Origin: Triticum aestivum
Lineage: Eukaryota; Streptophyta; Magnoliopsida; Poales; Poaceae
Direction of reading: 5' to 3'
Length of the DNA stretch: 64,000 bases
NCBI RefSeq assembly: GCF_018294505.1
Contig: NC_057795.1
Coordinates: 229,690,643-229,754,642, forward strand
A model generated the notes under the pieces. That model made no database searches. It was given only the letters and a program-made list of their open reading frames with translations, and was not told the origin of the DNA. A program made the translations under genes and the position numbers. Positions 18,488 through 31,340 of the stretch are shown here, in pieces (the stretch's first letter is position 1; every line of letters starts with the position of its first letter).

Positions 18488-21400
18488 TGTCAGGACCCCG
18501 ACTCAATGCCACATCGATCTAGCATGTAACACCTCATATCACTTTGCGGCCTCACGCACGGTATTCCCACGGGTGTCGCCTTACCTTTGCCCGGGACCGT
18601 TTGCGCCTTTTGGCACACGTATATGACAGTGTCGCTAGCATCCATATGATAAGGAGCCCGGGCTGACATGGCTAGTCGTAAACCCAAAGTGGCACAAACT
18701 TACAGGGACAGGCATCCATGACCCAGCATCGAACGTGTCGGTCATCAGCGAGTGAACCCAGGCTGTAGCACTGGGCTAGCAGGACTCCGGTGAACCGGGC
18801 TGTAGCGGGCTAACAGGACTCCGGTATTCATCGCGTGACATTTCCCCGAAGGGACAGACACAGGAACGAAGAAGGACACATGCCGGCCAGCCTAAGTGTT
18901 CCGGAGCAGTAGCAAGCTACCATGGCTCAGTGGAAACACTAGGAGACATTTCCCGGTAAGAGAGGCTACTAAAGATAAACAACTAGATGGTCAGATCCCA
19001 CACATACCAAGCATTTCAATAACATACACACAATATGCTCGATATGTGCAAATACAACATGGCATCACAACATGACTCTACGACTCAAGTAATTTATTCA
19101 ATAGGCTCCGAGGAGCGAGATATTACAAACATGGGTCTCATGACCCAACAATCAGAGCATACAAGTCAAAGCACAAGCGGAAGCTATCATGTCTGAGTAC
19201 AGACATCTATAAATGAAAAAGGCTGAGAAGCCTGACTATCTACCAGATCCTGCCGAGGGCACAAGATCGTAGCTGAGGTAACAAGCTAAACGTCGAAGTC
19301 CACGCGGAACTACTAGTGAGACTGAAGTCTCTCTGCAAAAACATAAAATAGGCAAACGTGAGTACAAATGTACCCAGCAAGACTTACATCAGAACTAACT
19401 ACATATGCATCATTATCAACAAAGGGGATGGTGGGGTTTAACTGCAGCAAGCCAGCTTTGACTCGGTGGCTATCCTGAACTACGACTGCAAGTAACTCTT
19501 TTGAGGTGGCGCACACGAGTCCACATATTCACCATATCAATACACCACTATGGATCCGCTCCCGTCTCCCTACGAGAACGCCATCCATAGCACTCACGCT
19601 TATCTTGCGTATTTTAGAGTATCCACTTTCACTTGTCTATGAACTGATATAAGCAACCCAGAAGTCCTTTTCCGCGGACACGGCTATTCGAATAGATGAT
19701 GTTAACCCTGCAGGGGTGTACTTCTTCACACACGCTCTCACCACTTACCGCCGTTTACACGACATGTACTCGGCAACCTTCAAGCGGAAGCCCAACGTGG
19801 GTGTCGGCCACGGCCTACCTAAACACTCAAGTCTCTAGTCCAGGTTTATCGCCTATTCGGGTTCCATCCATGAGGAGATCCGGCCGGAGTTTCGCTCACA
19901 GCCCCAAACGATGTGAACAGGGTTCCGAGACACCAAACGGGCGCCCGGTACACCGTGCCACGTGCCTACCGCATCACAGCCCACCCCTACGGTCAGCGCT
20001 GCGCACGGCCTCCAGCATACTACAAACACCAGAAACTACTTGCAACTCCTGGACAGAGGACAAGGGTGATCAAGAAGCCGAGAGGGTCCATTGGTTTCGG
20101 GCCCAATGCGTGGTAGTAGCTGAATCATGGATCACAAACACAGAACTCAGTTCCTGAGGACGGCTTCAATGAGACAACCCACCATGTACTCCTACATGGC
20201 CTCTCACCGCTACCTTTACCAAATCGTGTTCACACACTTAGCTCACACACAGTAGGACATGTTCACACACCTCTGATTCATCCCCGATGAATCAGACCTG
20301 ACTCAACTCTAAGCAGTAGCAGGCATGACAAACAAGCATGAATGAGTAGGCACAACAGGGCTCAAACAACTCCTACTCATGCTAGTGGGTTTCATCTATT
20401 TACTGTGGCAATGACAGGTCATGCAAAGGATAAAGGGGTTCAGCTACCGCAGCAAGTAACAGATGAATCGTGTTGTCCTAATGCAGTAAAAGAGAGCAGG
20501 AGCGAGAGAGTGGGATTGTATCGGAATGAACAAGGGGGTTTTGCTTGCCTGGCACTTCTGAAGATAACATTGAGTCTTCATCAGTGTCAACGATCACATC
20601 ATCGGTATCACGTCTATCGAGAGGGGACAAATACCGGCAACACAGAAAGGAACACAATCAATGCAATGCACAATATGATGCATGATCATGACATGGCAAA
20701 TGAATGTGTTTTGAGCTAATGCAACTAGCAACAGATTAAATGAAGTTGGTTTGAATACAAGATTCAAATTCAAACTCCATATGTGATTATTCAAATGCCA
20801 TTTAATTGATTTGTGCTAAACAGCAGCTATAAGTTGTTCTAACATGCATGAAAATGGTACAGATGGATTCCTTGAATTTTTCTGATAATTTTTCATATAT
20901 AATTTATTTAATTTGGAGTTACGGTTGAATTTCTATGAATTTTAGAAGTTTTAAGCATTTTCTGGAATTTCCTGAATAATATTAAATCCAGAAATGATTA
21001 TGGCGTCAGCACCACGTCACAGTGACGTCAGCAGGGTCAACTGGGCGCCCCAGGTCAAACCTGACGTGTGGGGGCCACACGTCAGTGACACAGGAGCTAA
21101 TCCCGGTCAAACCCAGCGCTGGCTGGGGTTTGACCAGGGGTGGGGCCCACTGTCAGTGGCTGTGGGTTTAATTAGTGGGGCCATTAACAGTAATTAAGCG
21201 TGCCCCGTCGGCAGTCGCCGGAGTATCGCCGGCGGCGACCATTCCGCACGGCGGCGCGGCTCGGATTTGAGCTAGGGGCGATGGTTTGGCGCGCGGTTTG
21301 GCTCATTAGAACGTCCGCGACGCGGCGCGTCCAGCGGTGGCTGTGGCCGCGGCTGGGGTGACCGGTAGCGGCAACTACGGCGAGAGAGGCGGCGACCGGA

Positions 21401-22600
21401 GCTCGGGCATCGCCTAAGACGATGCTATGGTGCGGCTACGGACGAACCGATGGGAGTTTTCGGCTCCTGGGAACATCTCGAGCCCGAGGGCGTGCTCAGA
21501 CGCGAGCTAAGACACCTGTGGCCACGGCGGTGCCATGGCCGGCGGCGAGGAGCGCTCGGCAAGGTGGTTAGGGCGGCTAGAGTACGGGAACGAGCGCGAG
21601 GAGGAGGGGGAATGGAAGAGTAGCTCACAGCGGATCTGGTGGAGGCAACGGCGAGGCCGGGGAGGGGCTGGAGCTCGCGAATCCTCGAAAGTTCGCCGGC
21701 GGCCGAAGGTTGGGGGCGAGCTTGAGGGCGACGCTGCAGGGCTTCCGGAGGGCCGTGGATCGGTGGGGAGGAAGAGGGGGTCGGGGCGGAGCTTCCTGGG
21801 GCGTCGGTGAGGCGTGGGGTGGCCGGTAGCCACGGTGGCTCTCGTCGGTGGCGGCGGCTCCGTTCGGGTGAGGAGAACAGAGGAGGGGGAGAGTGTTCCG
21901 GGGAGAGGATGAGGACGCGGGAGAGTGAGGAAGAGAGGCAGGGAGGTGCGTGGCGTCTCCGGGCGTCGAGGAGGAAGCAGGAGGTGGCCGAGGCCTCTCG
22001 GGCGCGCGCCACGCCTCGCCTCTGTCCTTCTGGCGAGGGAGGAAGACGACAGGGGAGGGGGTGGAGATGGGCTGGGCCGGCTGGGCCGGTTGGTGGCGCC
22101 AGGTAGGCTGCGGGTAAGTGGCCCAGGTAGGTTTCCTCTCTCTCCTGTTTTATTGTTCTGTTTGTTTTATTTTTATTTAATCTTTTGCCACTGTTTTGAA
22201 TTTAAAATAATTCAAACAATGCCAAAAGCTCCTCTGAATATTTTTATTTTGCTATATGGACTTTTCCAAAAGCTCATAAAATATTTCAGGGGTATTTGAA
22301 ATTATATTCTAGTTATATGAATATAATTCAAATTCAAATAGCTAATGATTTAAATTCAAAGTCCCAAAAATAAATCCTTAAAAATGTTCAATATTTTGGT
22401 TGGGACCAGAACCCTTACCAAAAATTATCAAACATTTAAGAAGAGCATTTTGGAGCAATGAATGAGATTTTTAGGGTTTTTGCCCTTCTTTTATTTAAGT
22501 TTTTGAGGCTTCCAAAATTCCTCAGTTCAGGTTTCAAAAATTTAAACATGATGCTCAGATGGAAGCAGGCATAGGACAGGCCAGAACTAGGGATGTGACA
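18488..22600 (-). repeat. 3' LTR of the LARD (4113 bp)
   Basis: This LTR begins TGTCAGGACCCC and ends GGATGTGACA, and is repeated at 26570-30681. It contains a GC-rich part (about 21180-22130) and AT-rich flanks. Open frames in it (for example 19696-20157 and 21425-22012) recur in the other LTR and have no domain I recognise. Confidence 0.93.
21180..22130 (-). other. GC-rich block in the LARD LTR with Pro/Ser/Arg-rich frame
   Basis: The minus-strand frame 22012-21425 (195 residues) is Pro, Ser, Ala and Arg-rich and starts M-A-R-A-R-E-A-S-A-T-S. The same frame is open in the other LTR (30093-29506) with only a few residue differences. It could be a captured genic segment or simply a GC-rich leader. 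Low complexity and the absence of any domain make coding doubtful. Confidence 0.3.
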
Positions 22601-22614
22601 ACTCACCCCCACTA
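22601..22614 (-). other. Polypurine tract of the LARD
   Basis: The minus strand reads AGTGGGGGTGAGT directly against the 3' LTR start (TGTCACATCC). This purine run is where plus-strand DNA synthesis would be primed. Confidence 0.75.
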
Positions 22615-25600
22615 AACAAGAATCTCGACCCGAGATTCAAGGGTAGGGTAAGACGAAGGGAAAACGCAAACTAGTATAATCTTCATGATCCAGGGTGCAC
22701 TTCAAATGAACGTTGATTTGAACACCATCATTGTCTTGAAGTCCTGCTCTGAGAAATCCTGTCAACATGACATGGAGGGAAGAAGGAGACTCTAGAAGGG
22801 TCGATCTTCTCGAAGATCGAACAACTCACGGAATGAGACATAGGACCATCTCTCGGGTTGAGACACGAGATACACATCAAGAGGGGTGGAAAGAAACGGA
22901 TGACGAAGGTTCACTAGGTAGACAACAATTTCACGCTTAAGAAGGTGGTAAACGATTGTCAACGTAGCGAGGAGTTGAGTTGCCATGATACCATAACGAT
23001 ACACCTTAGGGAAGGAGACTCGTAGAGATATCCCCTTAAGTGGCAAAAAGAATTACTTTTGATTCAGAGATCATTGAAACTCTTTAAACCAACCTAAGAC
23101 AATTCTCGAGCGATCGTTTGGAGGGGGTCGGTAGAATGGCATACTCAAACTTGGATGATGTGGATTACCTTGTTGAAGACAACGCAATGGATGAATTTGC
23201 TTATCACCGGAAATGGAAGAGACCCATGGTAGAATGGCACATTGGTGGTGCAAGCTGGGAACAAAATGCAAATGCTAGGAATGATTCTGGTAACTGGGGA
23301 AGAACCCAACAATAGAGAGTTATCCCACTATTGGACTGGTTATAGCATAACCGAGGAAACTGAGAGCGCTATACAGTTAATGCCGACGATTAAACCTAGC
23401 ACTTGCGCGTGCTCTCAAGAACTTGAGCAATTCCATAATCATCAAGGTTTTACCAACATCCGTGTCAAGGGTCCGGTAACACAACTTACTACCATGATGA
23501 ATGGTGATGGAGGATGCAGATGCAAAGGAAGATAACACCTTCTCAGATTTCACCCTTGGCGGGGCCAAGGAAATAAAATCTGGATGATCGACCGAGAGAC
23601 ATTTAGCACTCCGCTTCTAATGTTCTCCTTGATGTGCTAGTGTAACCCATTCATAGATATGGTTTGATATCTAAAGCATCAAGTAAAAAGGTCGGACTTC
23701 GGGAACACAAAAATCCATAGGGGCAACTAGGGAGTAAATCCTACGAAGTCCCTATGGGGAGGTGGCCAACTTCTTCAATCAAGATACTATAATAACAGGT
23801 CTTCCGGCTGGGTGTGTTGGCCACGACATCCACTTTACCGGTTTCCAAGGGATCGATATTATAGTTCTTGGAAAATGTTCCAAACCATCATATCTGCCTG
23901 AGATTCAGATCTGGTTGGTGTCAGGATATTCCAGACTCATCGAGTCTAGGAAGAAAAAGGAAAGTTTGCAACACAAATCGACGAGATGACGTTGCGAGAT
24001 TCTCGGGGAATGAACTACGATAGTAAGCTCCAAAACATGAGCTGGTTCTGCTACACACATGTGAACACGTGTTCCAGACAAGCATGACCACAAAGTAGTC
24101 TTATAATAAAACACTACCGAGTTCAGGAGGGGGAACCATCAACGAGGGTATCGAAGTCCTTACATAAGTCCGGATTAGCTCTTATGAAGAAACTCCTTCT
24201 CCTTGAACAAATCAATCAGTGGCTTGGTGTGCTAGGGATACATATAGATTGAAGGTTGCAAGTCTTCAAACCACAGCATTCTTCGCACGTGTGCATGACT
24301 GATTTGGAATGATTCCAAAGAAAGCAACATTGACTTTCTCGAATCCACGGCGGCAACTTGCATCAGATGCACATGAACTGGAGGAAGTCACTTCTTACAT
24401 CCGAACATATGCTTCATGAACTAGCATGAACAAATGCTTTCAAAAGTTTCCAACACTAGCTTAATGTTCAACAAAATCATGGAGGAGATAAGGATGTTGT
24501 CAATGGGCTCAACAACAATTCATCTGGGTTTCCTTTTAAAAGGAATTCCATAGTTAAGTGAACACGGTGATAGCATTGGTCAGACCAAAGATGTAATGGT
24601 GTATGCTCGAGGGATCAACCACGAATAAGACAACATTACGAGCATCGTTGGTACTGATTTGATTTGACGATAGCCCACACTCAAATCAAAGGATTGATAA
24701 GACAATAGGTCCAGCAACTGATCACAGGGACCAATCGATGAAGATATCATCTTTCTTCAACACACACTACACAAGAATATCCCTTTGGAACAAACTAAGT
24801 TAGGCAAGCTTTTATCTTCCAATTCTCCAAGTTGTTGTCTAGCTTAACCAACTAGCTCAGGGATATCTAACACCGACTCTTGGAGAGAAGGTGGTTCACA
24901 AGAAACCAACTTGATCACGAGCTCAACATAACAGTCAGGGAACAACCTGGTAATACTTCCGAGAAGATATTCGGAAAATCACGAACCACCGGTATGTTAC
25001 TAAGCTCGAGAACAATCTCGCTTTTGAGGGCAAGACGATATGATCAACTGAGTGAGGACTTGACAAGATCCTAACTCATCAATCGAAGGGTGCACCGAAA
25101 TAAGAACTAGATAGCACGATCAGTCTTAGGGTGACGATTCAATAATCAATATGCTGAGAATGAGGTTATCGTCCATTTAACTACCAAGCAACGAGGTTGC
25201 TGGGAGTATTGATTTCACACATCACAATTCATTTGCCGGTATTCCGGCTGCATCAACACGAGGGCCGAGGAATGACTAGTGATGGTGAGAAGTATCACTA
25301 CGTCAAAATTCATGAGAGTTGGTGCAGTTCTCATGACAATTCTGACATAAAGGGGGTAATACTCCAAGGTAGAACAGAACAAAAGCTGGATTAGCAATTT
25401 GATCTGCGGAGCACAACTTCTTTGACCCAATCCTGGATATGGAAGAGGTACTGGAGTTTGTTTCTCCTAGTCATTCTGGAATAGAATGGCTTGACGGACC
25501 ACAAGAGTAATAGGCGTCGATGAATGAACGCACGCATACTCTTGACTATCAAATGATAGACGAGGGTCAGAAGACAACTAAGAGGGACAACTCAAAGAAC

Positions 25601-26553
25601 ATATAATTTTCTGAGTTGTGGATGCATAGATTAGTATGTCGAACCAAGTTCCACATGTTTCTTCCGGATAACCCATGCAGAGAGGTAGGACTGGCAGAAC
25701 CACAATATATAATGGAGAACTCATCAAGAGCACTCTGGTTGTGATCGTTCAGTTCAACGAGGAACTTCGGCCATAAGTACTTCATGGTATTTGGAAGAAG
25801 GATGTACCACGAACCTCGAGGACTATCGCAAAGGTTACTAATATCCTAAAGGAACTAGCAAACCCTATCAACATGAAGTAAGTAGAGTGAATCTCGGGTT
25901 CAAAACCCAAGGAGTAGAATACCTACTACTAAGTAGCATCACGGGATGCTTTCGAGAATGATGGCCAGAATCATCACACTGGGAACAAAAATCATGGCTA
26001 AATTACTAGATGATCCCCTAGGACACCTAGGGTCATAATAATATCTCCAACATATTTGTCGAGGCAACAGAGTACCTCAACTCACTGATTAGTGTGGTTA
26101 ATCTGGCCCAAAGGAACATCGGAACGGGAGGAAGGGATTTTGCAAATGCTTCAGACTATTTAGAAACCTGGGATGACTCGGACAGCATAACGGCTGTAAA
26201 TGCTCAAAAAGATTTGAGACAATCACAAAAATGGTGGCATAACCACTCAGAAGCACAATATCAAGGTTTCGAGATCATCAGTTAACATACAGAAGTAGTA
26301 GGAACTAGACTCAAGCTTAAATCGAACAATCTTATAAGTCTACGGACTAGTAATACGTGATCATGATGGAAAGAAGAGAAAGCCTAGTTTCCTAACCCCG
26401 TAGGAAAGATAAGATGACTCAGATCAGAAGGCCATGAGGTATAAGGAGTAAAAAGAGCCTTACGTTCCATCCCACAATCAATTCCCTTATATAACTAAGA
26501 ATTTCTAGACTCAACTTCGACCAGTTTGGCTTGGTAATCCTACAGGCAGTCAA

Positions 26554-26565
26554 GCTCTGATACCA
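26554..26565 (-). other. LARD primer binding site, initiator Met-tRNA
   Basis: The minus strand reads TGGTATCAGAGC, four bases inside the 5' LTR edge at 26570. This sets the LARD on the minus strand. Confidence 0.92.
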
Positions 26566-26569
26566 ACGC

Positions 26570-29500
26570 TGTCAGGACCCCGACTCAATGCCACATCGAT
26601 CTAGCATGTAACACCTCATATCACTTTGCGGCCTCACGCACGGTATTCCCACGGGTGTCGCCTTACCTTTGCCCGGGACCGTTTGCGCCTTTTGGCACAC
26701 GTATATGACAGTGTCGCTAGCATCCATATGATAAGGAGCCCGGGCTGACATGGCTGGTCGTAAACCCAAAGTGGCACAAACTTACAGGGACAGGCATCCA
26801 TGACCCAGCATCGAACGTGTCGGTCATCAGCGAGTGAACCCAGGCTGTAGCACTGGGCTAGCAGGACTCCGGTGAACCGGGCTGTAGCGGGCTAACAGGA
26901 CTCCGGTATTCATCGCGTGACATTTCCCCGAAGGGACAGACACAGGAACAAAGAAGGACACATGCCGGCCAGCCTAAGTGTTCCGGAGCAGTAGCAAGCT
27001 ACCATGGCTCAGTGGAAACACTAGGAGACATTTCCCGGTAAGAGAGGCTACTAAAGATAAACAACTAGATGGTCAGATCCCACACATACCAAGCATTTCA
27101 ATAACATACACACAATATGCTCGATATGTGCAAATACAACATGGCATCACAACATGACTCTATGACTCAAGTAATTTATTCATTAGGCTCCGAGGAGCGA
27201 GATATTACAAACATGGGTCTCATGACCCAACAATCAGAGCATACAAGTCAAAGCACAAGCGGAAGCTATCATGTCTGGGTACAGACATCTATAACTGAAA
27301 AAGGCTGAGAAGCCTGACTATCTACCAGATCCTGCCGTGGCACAAGATCGTAGCTGAGGTAACAAACTAAACGTCGAAGTCCAAGCGGAACTACTAGTGA
27401 GACTGAAGTCTCTCTGCAAAAACATAAAATAGGCAAACGTGAGTACAATTGTACCCAGCAAGACTTACATCAGAACTAACTACATATGCATCATTATCAA
27501 CAAAGGGGATGGTGGAGTTTAACTGCAGCAAGCCAGCTTTGACTCGGTGGCTATCCTAAACTACGACTGCAAGTAACTCTTTGAGGTGGCGCACACGAGT
27601 CCACATATTCACCATATCAATACACCACTATGGATCCGCTCCCGTCTCCCTATGAGAACGCCATCCATAGCACTCACGCTTATCTTGCGTATTTTAGAGT
27701 ATCCACTTTCACTTGTCTATGAACTGATATAAGCAACCCAGAAGTCCTTTTCCGCGGACACGGCTATTCGAATAGATGATGTTAACCCTGCAGGGGTGTA
27801 CTTCTTCACACACGCTCTCACCACTTACCGCCGTTTACACGACATGTACTCGGCAACCTTCAAGCGGAAGCCCAACGTGGGTGTCGGCCACGGCCTACCT
27901 AAACACTCAAGTCTCTAGTCCAGGTTTATCGCCTATTCGGGTTCCATCCATGAGGAGATCCGGCCGGAGTTTCGCTCACATCCCCAAACGATGTGAACAG
28001 GGTTCCCGAGACACCAAACGGGCGCCCGGTACACCGTGCCACGTGCCTACCGCATCACAGCCCACCCCTACGGTCAGCGCTGCGCACGGCCTCCAGCATA
28101 CTACAAACACCAGAAACTACTTGCAACTCCTGGACAGAGGACAAGGGTGATCAAAAAGCCGAGAGGGTCCATTGGTTTCGGGCCCAATGCGTGGTAGTAG
28201 CTGAATCATGGATCACAAACACAGAACTCAGTTCCTGAGGACGGCTTCAATGAGACAACCCACCATGTACTCCTACATGGCCTCTCACCGCTACCTTTAC
28301 CAAATCGTGTTCACACACTTAGCTCACACACAGTAGGACATGTTCACACACCTCTGATTCATCCCCGATGAATCAGACCTGACACAACTCTAAGCAGTAG
28401 CAGGCATGACAAACAAGCATGAATGAGTAGGCACAACAGGGCTCAAACAACTCCTACTCATGCTAGTGGGTTCCATCTATTTACTGTGGCAATGACAGGT
28501 CATGCAAAGGATAAAGGGGTTCAGCTACCGCAGCAAGTAACAGATGAATCGGTGTTGTCCTAATGCAGTAAAAAAGAGCAGGAGCGAGAGAGTGGGATTT
28601 TATCGGAATGAACAAGGGGGTTTTGCTTGCCTGGCACTTCTGAAGATAATATAGTTCTTCATCGGTGTCATCGATCTCGTCGTCGGAGTCACGTCTATCG
28701 AGAGGGGACAAACACCGGCAAACAAGAAAGAACACAATCAATGCAATGCACAATATGATGCATGCTATGACATGGCAATATGAATGTGTTTTGAGCTAAT
28801 GCAACTAGCAACAGATTAAATGAAGTTGGTTTGAATACAAGATTCAAATTCAAACTCCATATGTGATTATTCAAATGCCATTTAATTGATTTGTGCTAAA
28901 CAGCAGCTATAAGTTGTTCTAACATGCATGAAAATGGTACAGATGGATTCCTTGAATTTTTCTGATAATTTTTCATATATAATTTATTTAATTTGGAGTT
29001 ACGGTTGAATTTCTATGAATTTTAGAAGTTTTAGGCATTTTCTGGAATTTCCTGAATAATATTAAATCCAGAAATGATTATGGCGTCAGCACCACGTCAC
29101 AGTGACGTCAGCAGGGTCAACTGGGCGCCCCAGGTCAAACCTGACGTGTGGGGGCCACACGTCAGTGACACAGGAGCTAATCCCGGTCAAACCCAGCGCT
29201 GACTGGGGTTTGACCAGGGGTGGGGGCCCACTGTCAGTGGCTGTGGGTTTAATTAGTGGGGCCATTAACACTAATTAAGCGTGCCCCGTCGGCAGTCGCC
29301 GGAGTATCGCCGGCGGCGACCATTCCGCACGGCGGCGCGGCTCGGATTTGAGCTAGGGGCGATGGTTTGGCGCGCGGTTTGGCTCATTAGAACGTCCGCG
29401 ACGCGGCGCGGCCAGCGGTGGCTGTGGCCGCGGCTGGGGTGGCCGGTAGCGGCAACTACGGCGAGAGAGGCGGCGACCGGAGCTCGGGCATCGCCTAAGA

Positions 29501-30681
29501 CGATGCTATGGTGCGGCTACGGACGAACCGATGGGAGTTTTCGGCTCCTGGGAACATCTCGAGCCCGAGGGCGTGCTCAGACGCGAGCTAAGACACCTGT
29601 GGCCACGGCGGTGCCATGGCCGGCGGCGAGGAGCGCTCGGCAAGGTGGTTAGGGCGGCTGGAGTACAGGAACGAGCGCGAGGAGGAGGGGGAATGGAAGA
29701 GTAGCTCACAGCGGATCTGGTGGAGGCAACAGCGAGGCCGGGGAGGGGCTGGAGCTCGCAAATCCTCGAAAGTTCGCCGGCGGCCGAAGGTTGGGGGCGA
29801 GCTTGAGGGCGACGCTGTAGGGCTTCCGGAGGGCCGTGGATCGGTGGGGAGGAAGAGGGGGTCGGGGCGGAGCTTCCTGGGGCGTCGGTGAGGCGTGGGG
29901 TGGCCGGTAGCCACGGTGGCTCTCGTCGGTGGTGGCGGCTCCGTTCGGGTGAGGAGAACAGAGGAGGGGGAGAGTGTTCCGGGGAGAGGATGAGGACGCG
30001 GGAGAGTGAGGAAGAGAGGCAGGGAGGTGCGTGGCGTCTCCGGGCGTCGAGGAGGAAGCAGGAGGTGGCCGAGGCCTCTCGGGCGCGCGCCACGCCTCGC
30101 CTCTGTCCTTCTGGCGAGGGAGGAAGACGACAGGGGAGGGGGTGGAGATGGGCTGGGCCGGCTGGGCCGGTTGGTGGCGCCAGGTAGGCTGCGGGTAAGT
30201 GGCCCGGGTAGGTTTCCTCTCTCTCCTGTTTTATTGTTCTGTTTGTTTTATTTTTATTTAATCTTTTGCCACTGTTTTGAATTTAAAATAATTCAAACAA
30301 TGCCAAAAGCTCCTCTGAATATTTTTATTTTGCTATATGGACTTTTCCAAAAGCTCATAAAATATTTCAGGGGTATTTGAAATTATATTCTAGTTATATG
30401 AATATAATTCAAATTCAAATAGCTAATGATTTACATTCAAAGTCCCAAAAATAAATCCTTAAAAATGTTCAATATTTTGGTTGGGACCAGAACCCTTACC
30501 AAAAATTATCAAACATTTAAGAAGAGCATTTTGGAGCAATGAATGAGATTTTTAGGGTTTTTGCCCTTCTTTTATTTAAGTTTTTGAGGCTTCCAAAATT
30601 CCTCAGTTCAGGTTTCAAAAATTTAAACATGATGCTCAGATGGAAGCAGGCATAGGACAGGCCAGAACTAGGGATGTGACA
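26570..30681 (-). repeat. 5' LTR of the LARD (4112 bp)
   Basis: It is collinear with 18488-22600 at an offset of about 8082. Differences are scattered single bases and one-base indels, except for a dense cluster at about 28645-28770. On the minus strand it begins TGTCACATCCC. Confidence 0.93.
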
Positions 30682-30686
30682 CCGCA
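30682..30686. other. Target-site duplication CCGCA, right
   Basis: Exact copy of 18483-18487. Confidence 0.93.
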
Positions 30687-30789
30687 TTTGCAAACAAGGC
30701 ATTCCCTTGTTCATCCTTTTCTCCCACAAGATAAACTTCTCATACAAATGCATCTTGATGTTCCGTGCAACGCATGGGCATCTTGCTAG
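30687..30789 (+). mobile_element. Helitron (241 bp), right part
   Basis: It continues the element started at 18350. The two parts total 241 bp, the same as the intact copy at 50038-50278. It ends with the hairpin CCGTGCAACGCATGG, then GCATCTTGCTAG, followed by T, a standard Helitron 3' end. Confidence 0.87.
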
Positions 30790-30947
30790 TAGGGAGAAGG
30801 AGTTTGTGTGACACATATCTAGCTATATTAAGGGATAGGTAGATAGCATTTGTGTGAGGCATACTTAAAGCCTCACGAAGATAAACAAACGGTGTGTGTG
30901 CATGCAAGTGCCGGAAAAATGAAGCGAGAAACAATGTGTGCGCGCGC

Positions 30948-31011
<64 letters not shown>

Positions 31012-31340
31012 TGAAAACAAAAGGTGCTCTGTTGGAATCCCATTGTATGTATTCATATGGTTCCGGAACTCGGGTTAACCTTAGGCATATGTGTGAGAGA
31101 CATTATTATACTTTGAGACATTAGTGGCTGTGGGTGGGCGGAATTAAAGGGGTGGGCGTGTTAGACATAGAGAACATGTGTGTTTCTGTGTGAGGGACTT
31201 GTAGGACGGGGTAGAAAGACGAATTTAACCCTGGCAGAGGGAGAGAAATACACGAAGTGCGCGTGTGTGATTCCGATGCCCAAAGGGAAATGAGATATGT
31301 ATGCGTGTGATAGAGATTGCACAATTCATTCATGTATCAC
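30790..31340 (+). repeat. GT/GA low-complexity block with (GC)(GT)(GA) microsatellite
   Basis: A compound microsatellite of CG, then GT, then GA dinucleotides spans about 30935-31007. Dispersed GTGTGTG and GAGAGA follow. This is the first part of element A. Comparable blocks lie at 43850-44840 and 50280-51150. Confidence 0.75.

Larger units (their letters stand above)
22601..26569 (-). other. LARD internal domain, non-coding with decayed Gypsy reverse-transcriptase traces
   Basis: There is no open frame above about 100 codons on either strand. The minus strand between about 24840 and 24550 recalls the Gypsy reverse-transcriptase region (words around ATAGCATTGGTCAGACCAAA and GATTTGATTTGACGATAGCCC), but frames are broken throughout. 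I read it as a degenerate pol remnant kept as spacer or packaging sequence. The assignment is from memory of word patterns and needs alignment. Confidence 0.55.
18488..30681 (-). mobile_element. LARD: large non-coding LTR retrotransposon, complete (12.2 kb)
   Basis: Two direct repeats of 4113 and 4112 bp (TGTCAGGACC...ATGTGACA) enclose 3969 bp. The primer site and polypurine tract show minus-strand transcription. Neither the LTRs nor the interior carry an intact gag or pol frame, so it must move using proteins of an autonomous relative. Size, proportions and lack of coding match the LARDs described in barley and wheat (Sukkula, related to Gypsy Erika). I infer a Sukkula-like element. The LTRs differ at roughly 50-55 positions by eye (about 1.3 percent). 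At the commonly used grass LTR rate of 1.3e-8 per site per year this suggests about half a million years. Confidence 0.9.

Noticed and set aside
19696..20157. 153-codon frame, repeated near 27776-28150
   Set aside because: It is within the LARD LTR, and the other LTR copy has a one-base indel that breaks the frame, so it is not under coding constraint.
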